A stretch of DNA of 8,601 nucleotides from Methanosphaera sp. (GTDB lineage Archaea; Methanobacteriota; Methanobacteria; Methanobacteriales; Methanobacteriaceae). Each line of letters opens with the position of its first letter. Position 1 is the stretch's first letter. The notes below the pieces were generated by a model. It was given only the letters and a program-made list of their open reading frames with translations, was not told the DNA's origin and did no database searches. The stretch is taken from positions 1 to 8,601 of the forward strand of contig JAJQHG010000033.1 in the NCBI GenBank assembly GCA_021199865.1, in the 5' to 3' direction. Below, piece after piece: positions 6,238 through 8,601 of this stretch. The position numbers and the translations under genes were made by a program.

Positions 6238-6292
6238 ATAATAGTTCTATAAAAACTTTTAAACTATATAATATTTCTATGAAAACTTGTAA
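6238..6292 (+). repeat. 25-nt near-tandem direct repeat upstream of truA
   Basis: Bases 6238-6262 and 6268-6292 match at 22 of 25 positions, with a 30-bp period. The core is TTCTAT(A/G)AAAACTT(T/G)TA. The copies flank the TATA-like CTATATAATA at 6264-6273. They could be regulator sites around the truA promoter or a recent 30-bp duplication. Confidence 0.5.
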
Positions 6293-6312
6293 TTATTAAT
6301 AAGTATATAAGT
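6262..6312 (+). promoter_or_regulatory. Candidate truA-wecB promoter (two TATA-like options)
   Basis: CTATATAATA at 6264-6273 follows an A/T-rich element resembling a BRE (AAAAACTTTTAAA) and would give a start near 6293 with a leader of about 50 nt. AGTATATAAG at 6302-6311 would start near 6333 with a very short leader. The sequence alone does not decide between them. Confidence 0.35.
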
Positions 6313-6344
6313 ATAATTACTTAATTAAAGGTTGTAAGAAAAAC

Positions 6345-7169
6345 TTGAGAAGAGTAGCACTAAAAATAGCATATATTGGTAGTAAGTTCCATGGATACCA
6401 GAGACAACCAAACTATAGGACAGTAGAAGGAGAACTACTAAAAACCCTCCAAGAACTAGAAATAATAGAGGATACATGGAGTGCACACTACTCGGTAGCA
6501 GGCCGAACAGATAAAGGAGTACACTCAACAGGTAATGTAGTATCATTCATAACAGATAGTGACATACACATAAACCAGGTAAACGGAGAACTACCACGAG
6601 ACATAAAAATAATAGGTACAAGCCCTGTGCCATATGGATTCAAGGTACGCTTCCCAGAAAAACGTGTATACACATACATCCAACCAATAGATCCCTTCAG
6701 AGATGACACCTTAGACATAGAAAAGATAAGACAAGCCATGGAATACTTTTTAGGTGAACACAACTATAGAAACTTCTCAAAACGTAACGAGAAGAATCCT
6801 ATGCGTACAATAAAAAGTATCCAGTTAGAAGAAAAAAATAACCTACTAATATTCAAGGTTGATGGTGTAAGCTTCCTCTGGAACATGGTACGAAAGATCA
6901 TAACAAGCCTCATGATGGTAGGCTATGGAGAACTAGAACTAGAAGATATAAGAAAACTATTAACAGAAGAAGAACTACGCCAATACATACGACTTAGACC
7001 AGCACCAGCCAATGGACTAATACTAAGTGATGTAGAATACAAGAACATAACATTTGATGAAAAACAATATGCAAAGAAGAAGTTAATCAATACCCTAATG
7101 GATGAATACCGACACAACCAACAGGAAATGATGGCAGACCATACACTAATGGAAATACTAGGAAAATAA
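6345..7169 (+). CDS. truA: tRNA pseudouridine synthase A (TruA)
   Basis: Converts uridines at positions 38-40 of the tRNA anticodon stem-loop to pseudouridine. The 274-residue length is normal. The N-terminus reads VALKIAYIGSKFHGYQRQP. The catalytic motif AGRTDKGVHSTGNVVSF contains the nucleophile Asp56. NYRNFSKRN and GVSFLWNMVRKI are the later conserved RNA- and uridine-binding segments. The start is TTG: no ATG or GTG is available nearby, and residues right after it already match the family N-terminus. Its Shine-Dalgarno is poor (AGGT at 6329-6332, 12 bases upstream), so initiation may be weak. The gene heads a two-gene unit with wecB. Confidence 0.93.
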   Translation: MRRVALKIAYIGSKFHGYQRQPNYRTVEGELLKTLQELEIIEDTWSAHYSVAGRTDKGVHSTGNVVSFITDSDIHINQVNGELPRDIKIIGTSPVPYGFKVRFPEKRVYTYIQPIDPFRDDTLDIEKIRQAMEYFLGEHNYRNFSKRNEKNPMRTIKSIQLEEKNNLLIFKVDGVSFLWNMVRKIITSLMMVGYGELELEDIRKLLTEEELRQYIRLRPAPANGLILSDVEYKNITFDEKQYAKKKLINTLMDEYRHNQQEMMADHTLMEILGK

Positions 7170-7175
7170 AGTGAT
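7169..7175 (+). promoter_or_regulatory. Shine-Dalgarno that fixes the wecB start
   Basis: AAGTGAT overlaps the last base of the truA stop codon and ends four bases before ATG 7180. GTGAT pairs with the archaeal 16S 3' end (AUCACCUCC). The GTG at 7171 is thus part of the ribosome binding site, not the start codon. Confidence 0.65.
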
Positions 7176-7179
7176 AAAT

Positions 7180-8496
7180 ATGAAGATAGGAATAGTACTT
7201 GGAACAAGACCTGAGATCATTAAGATGTCACCAATAATAGATGAAATAATAGAAAATGACCATGACTACATAATAATCCATACAGGACAACACTACGACA
7301 TAAACATGTCCAGACAATTCTTCAACGACCTAGAACTACCACTACCAGGATACAATATAGGAATAGGATCAAACACACCCCTAAGCCAGATAAGTATCAT
7401 CATAAACCAACTAGAAGAAATACTCATAAAAGAAGAAATAGACATACTCCTAGTACAAGGAGACACCAACGCAGTACTGGCCGGAGCAATAAGTGCAAAT
7501 AAACTCAACATCCCAGTAGGTCATGTAGAAGCAGGACTAAGATCATTTGACAAGGAAATGCCCGAGGAAATAAACCGCCTAGTAGCAGACAACTGTAGTA
7601 TGCTCTACTTTGTACCAACACATGAGAGTGCCATCAACCTACAAAACGAGGGAATAGACCATGAAAACATCTACGTAACAGGAAACACAGTAGTAGATGC
7701 ATGCCAACGAAACCTAGAAATAGCACTAAACAATAATAAACTAGAAGAAACAATAGAATATGATGACTTCATACTACTAACAATGCACAGACATGAAAAC
7801 GTGGATAATAAGGAACGCTTAACAGATATAGTAGAAAGCCTAGTAAACCTAGAACACAACATAGTACTCCCACTACACCCACACACCAGAGGATCACTAA
7901 CAAAATGGGGACTACTAGAAAAACTAGAAGAAGCACCAAACATACAGATAACTAAGCCACTAGGCTACCTAGACTTCCTACACCTGCTTAGCATGTCAAA
8001 ACTAGTATTAACAGACTCTGGAGGCCTACAAGAAGAAGCAATAACACTAAACATACCATGCGTAACACTAAGATACAACACAGAGAGACCCGAAACAATA
8101 ACAGCAGGAGGAAACATACTAGCAGGAAGCAACCCAGAAGAAATCAGAAACAACATAGAAAACATACTAAACAATAGGCAAGTATATGAGAAAATGAGTC
8201 AAGCCAGAAACCCATATGGTGATGGAGACAGCTCAAAGAAAATACTAAGCATCATAACAAAAAAATACATGCAAGACAAACTAAAAATAACCAGCACAAA
8301 CCAGATAAGAGACTTCAAAGGCTACAAACTAATACAAATAACTGACGATACAACAATAAAAGAATACGAAGAAAAACATGAGGGACACATAGTACAACAA
8401 GTATTCAACAAACAAATACCAGAATACATACACCCAGAACTAAAACTAGAAAACAAGACAATCATAATAAAAGAATTCCAAAAAAAAAAGAAATAA
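7180..8496 (+). CDS. wecB: UDP-N-acetylglucosamine 2-epimerase (non-hydrolysing), with C-terminal extension
   Basis: Interconverts UDP-GlcNAc and UDP-ManNAc, the precursor of ManNAc- or ManNAcA-containing surface glycans. Residues 1-360 are a complete epimerase: MKIGIVLGTRPEIIKMSP at the start, QGDTN (around 94), GHVEAGLRS (115-123), MPEEINRL, MHRHEN (202-207), TDSGGLQEEA (278-287), RYNTERPET and NPYGDGDSS. Family members are typically about 360-380 residues and end soon after the last motif. This one continues for about 75 more residues, including NQIRDFKGYKLIQI and HEGHIVQQVFNKQIPEYIHP, and ends in four lysines; I do not recognise this tail. The ATG at 7180 is preferred over the in-frame GTG at 7171 because it matches the family N-terminus and the Shine-Dalgarno lies between them. 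It starts ten bases after the truA stop, so co-transcription is very likely. No other sugar-pathway gene is in the window. Confidence 0.92.
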   Translation: MKIGIVLGTRPEIIKMSPIIDEIIENDHDYIIIHTGQHYDINMSRQFFNDLELPLPGYNIGIGSNTPLSQISIIINQLEEILIKEEIDILLVQGDTNAVLAGAISANKLNIPVGHVEAGLRSFDKEMPEEINRLVADNCSMLYFVPTHESAINLQNEGIDHENIYVTGNTVVDACQRNLEIALNNNKLEETIEYDDFILLTMHRHENVDNKERLTDIVESLVNLEHNIVLPLHPHTRGSLTKWGLLEKLEEAPNIQITKPLGYLDFLHLLSMSKLVLTDSGGLQEEAITLNIPCVTLRYNTERPETITAGGNILAGSNPEEIRNNIENILNNRQVYEKMSQARNPYGDGDSSKKILSIITKKYMQDKLKITSTNQIRDFKGYKLIQITDDTTIKEYEEKHEGHIVQQVFNKQIPEYIHPELKLENKTIIIKEFQKKKK

Positions 8497-8501
8497 AAAA
8501 A
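8480..8501 (-). terminator. Minus-strand T-tract terminator for the hsdS-like gene, inside the wecB 3' end
   Basis: On the minus strand this reads T7, A, T3, C, T10 (complement of A8480-8489, A8491-8493, A8495-8501), about 27 bases after the stop codon of the convergent gene. On the plus strand the same A10 run encodes the lysine tail of WecB. No plus-strand T-tract follows wecB except T5 at 8582-8586, inside the opposing gene. Confidence 0.55.
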
Positions 8502-8527
8502 GTAAGTTGGGTGAATAATAGAAAAGA

Positions 8528-8601
8528 CTAAACAAACATCTGCTGAAGTAACCCCTGTTTATACTCTTCTAAGTAGTCTAATTTTTCATCAATAAGACTA
8601 A
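8528..8601 (-). CDS. hsdS: Partial: C-terminus of a type I restriction-modification specificity subunit (HsdS-like)
   Basis: Only the last 23 codons and the TAG stop lie in the window; the gene runs off the right edge on the minus strand. The reading frame ends LDYLEEYKQGLLQQMFV, preceded by SLIDEK. The pattern of an E/K-rich coiled coil followed by YKxGLLQQMF at the very C-terminus is typical of HsdS, where it closes the second conserved helical region that spaces the two target-recognition domains. HsdS chooses the DNA sequence that HsdM methylates and HsdR restricts. The match is short, so the call rests on a recognisable end motif only. It converges on wecB with 31 bases between the stop codons. 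Confidence 0.65.
   Translation of the reverse strand, partial: SLIDEKLDYLEEYKQGLLQQMFV

Larger units (their letters stand above)
6085..6344. promoter_or_regulatory. Divergent hisA/truA spacer with repeated TTCTAATA-type elements
   Basis: This 260-bp AT-rich spacer has no gene. The part toward hisA holds three related elements: TTTACTTCTAATA (6148-6160), TTTACTTCTAATT (6167-6179) and TTTATTCTAATAA (6182-6194). ATAATGTAAT (6191-6200) overlaps the last one. The same TTCTAATA octamer and the same ATAATGTAAT decamer (opposite strand) recur upstream of cofH. The part toward truA holds a 25-nt near-tandem repeat and TATA-like strings, listed separately. Confidence 0.5.

Overview
The window looks like chromosomal DNA from a methanogenic archaeon of the order Methanobacteriales, most likely Methanosphaera or a close relative. 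The evidence is a gene for the methyl-coenzyme M reductase activation ATPase (AtwA/component A2), a CofH-family F420-biosynthesis radical SAM enzyme, an archaeal-type FAD synthetase (RibL), very AT-rich spacers, and GGTGAT/AGGTG-type Shine-Dalgarno sites with TATA-like promoter elements. The genus is inferred from composition and gene content, not proven.

Layout, left to right. (i) 79-960, minus: an HTH + twin-CBS transcriptional regulator, divergent from (ii) 1319-2914, plus: atwA. They share a 358-bp AT-rich regulatory spacer that holds a perfect CCTAATATTAGG palindrome next to the regulator's ribosome binding site. (iii) 3090-4142, minus: a CofH-family enzyme, convergent with atwA, with T-tract terminators for both strands in the gap. 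Its 394-bp upstream region carries a 23-bp direct repeat and four copies of the octamer TTCTAATA. (iv) 4537-6084, minus: a hisA-ribL pair that abuts exactly (stop codon directly followed by a GTG start), then a 90-residue protein of unknown function. (v) 6345-8496, plus: truA and wecB, ten bases apart, transcribed divergently from hisA. A 260-bp spacer with further TTCTAATA-like elements and a 25-nt near-tandem repeat separates the two directions. (vi) 8528-8601, minus: the last 23 codons of a gene cut by the window edge, whose C-terminus reads like a type I restriction-modification specificity subunit (HsdS).

Most of the window is housekeeping: activation of the key methanogenesis enzyme, deazaflavin and flavin cofactors, histidine, tRNA modification and a UDP-sugar precursor. 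The less ordinary points are the shared repeat elements in the spacers, a roughly 75-residue C-terminal extension on WecB, the poly-A 3' end of wecB that can serve as the antisense T-tract terminator of the convergent hsdS gene, and the HsdS end, which marks the start of a probable restriction-modification locus to the right. No tRNA, rRNA, CRISPR array or insertion sequence is visible.
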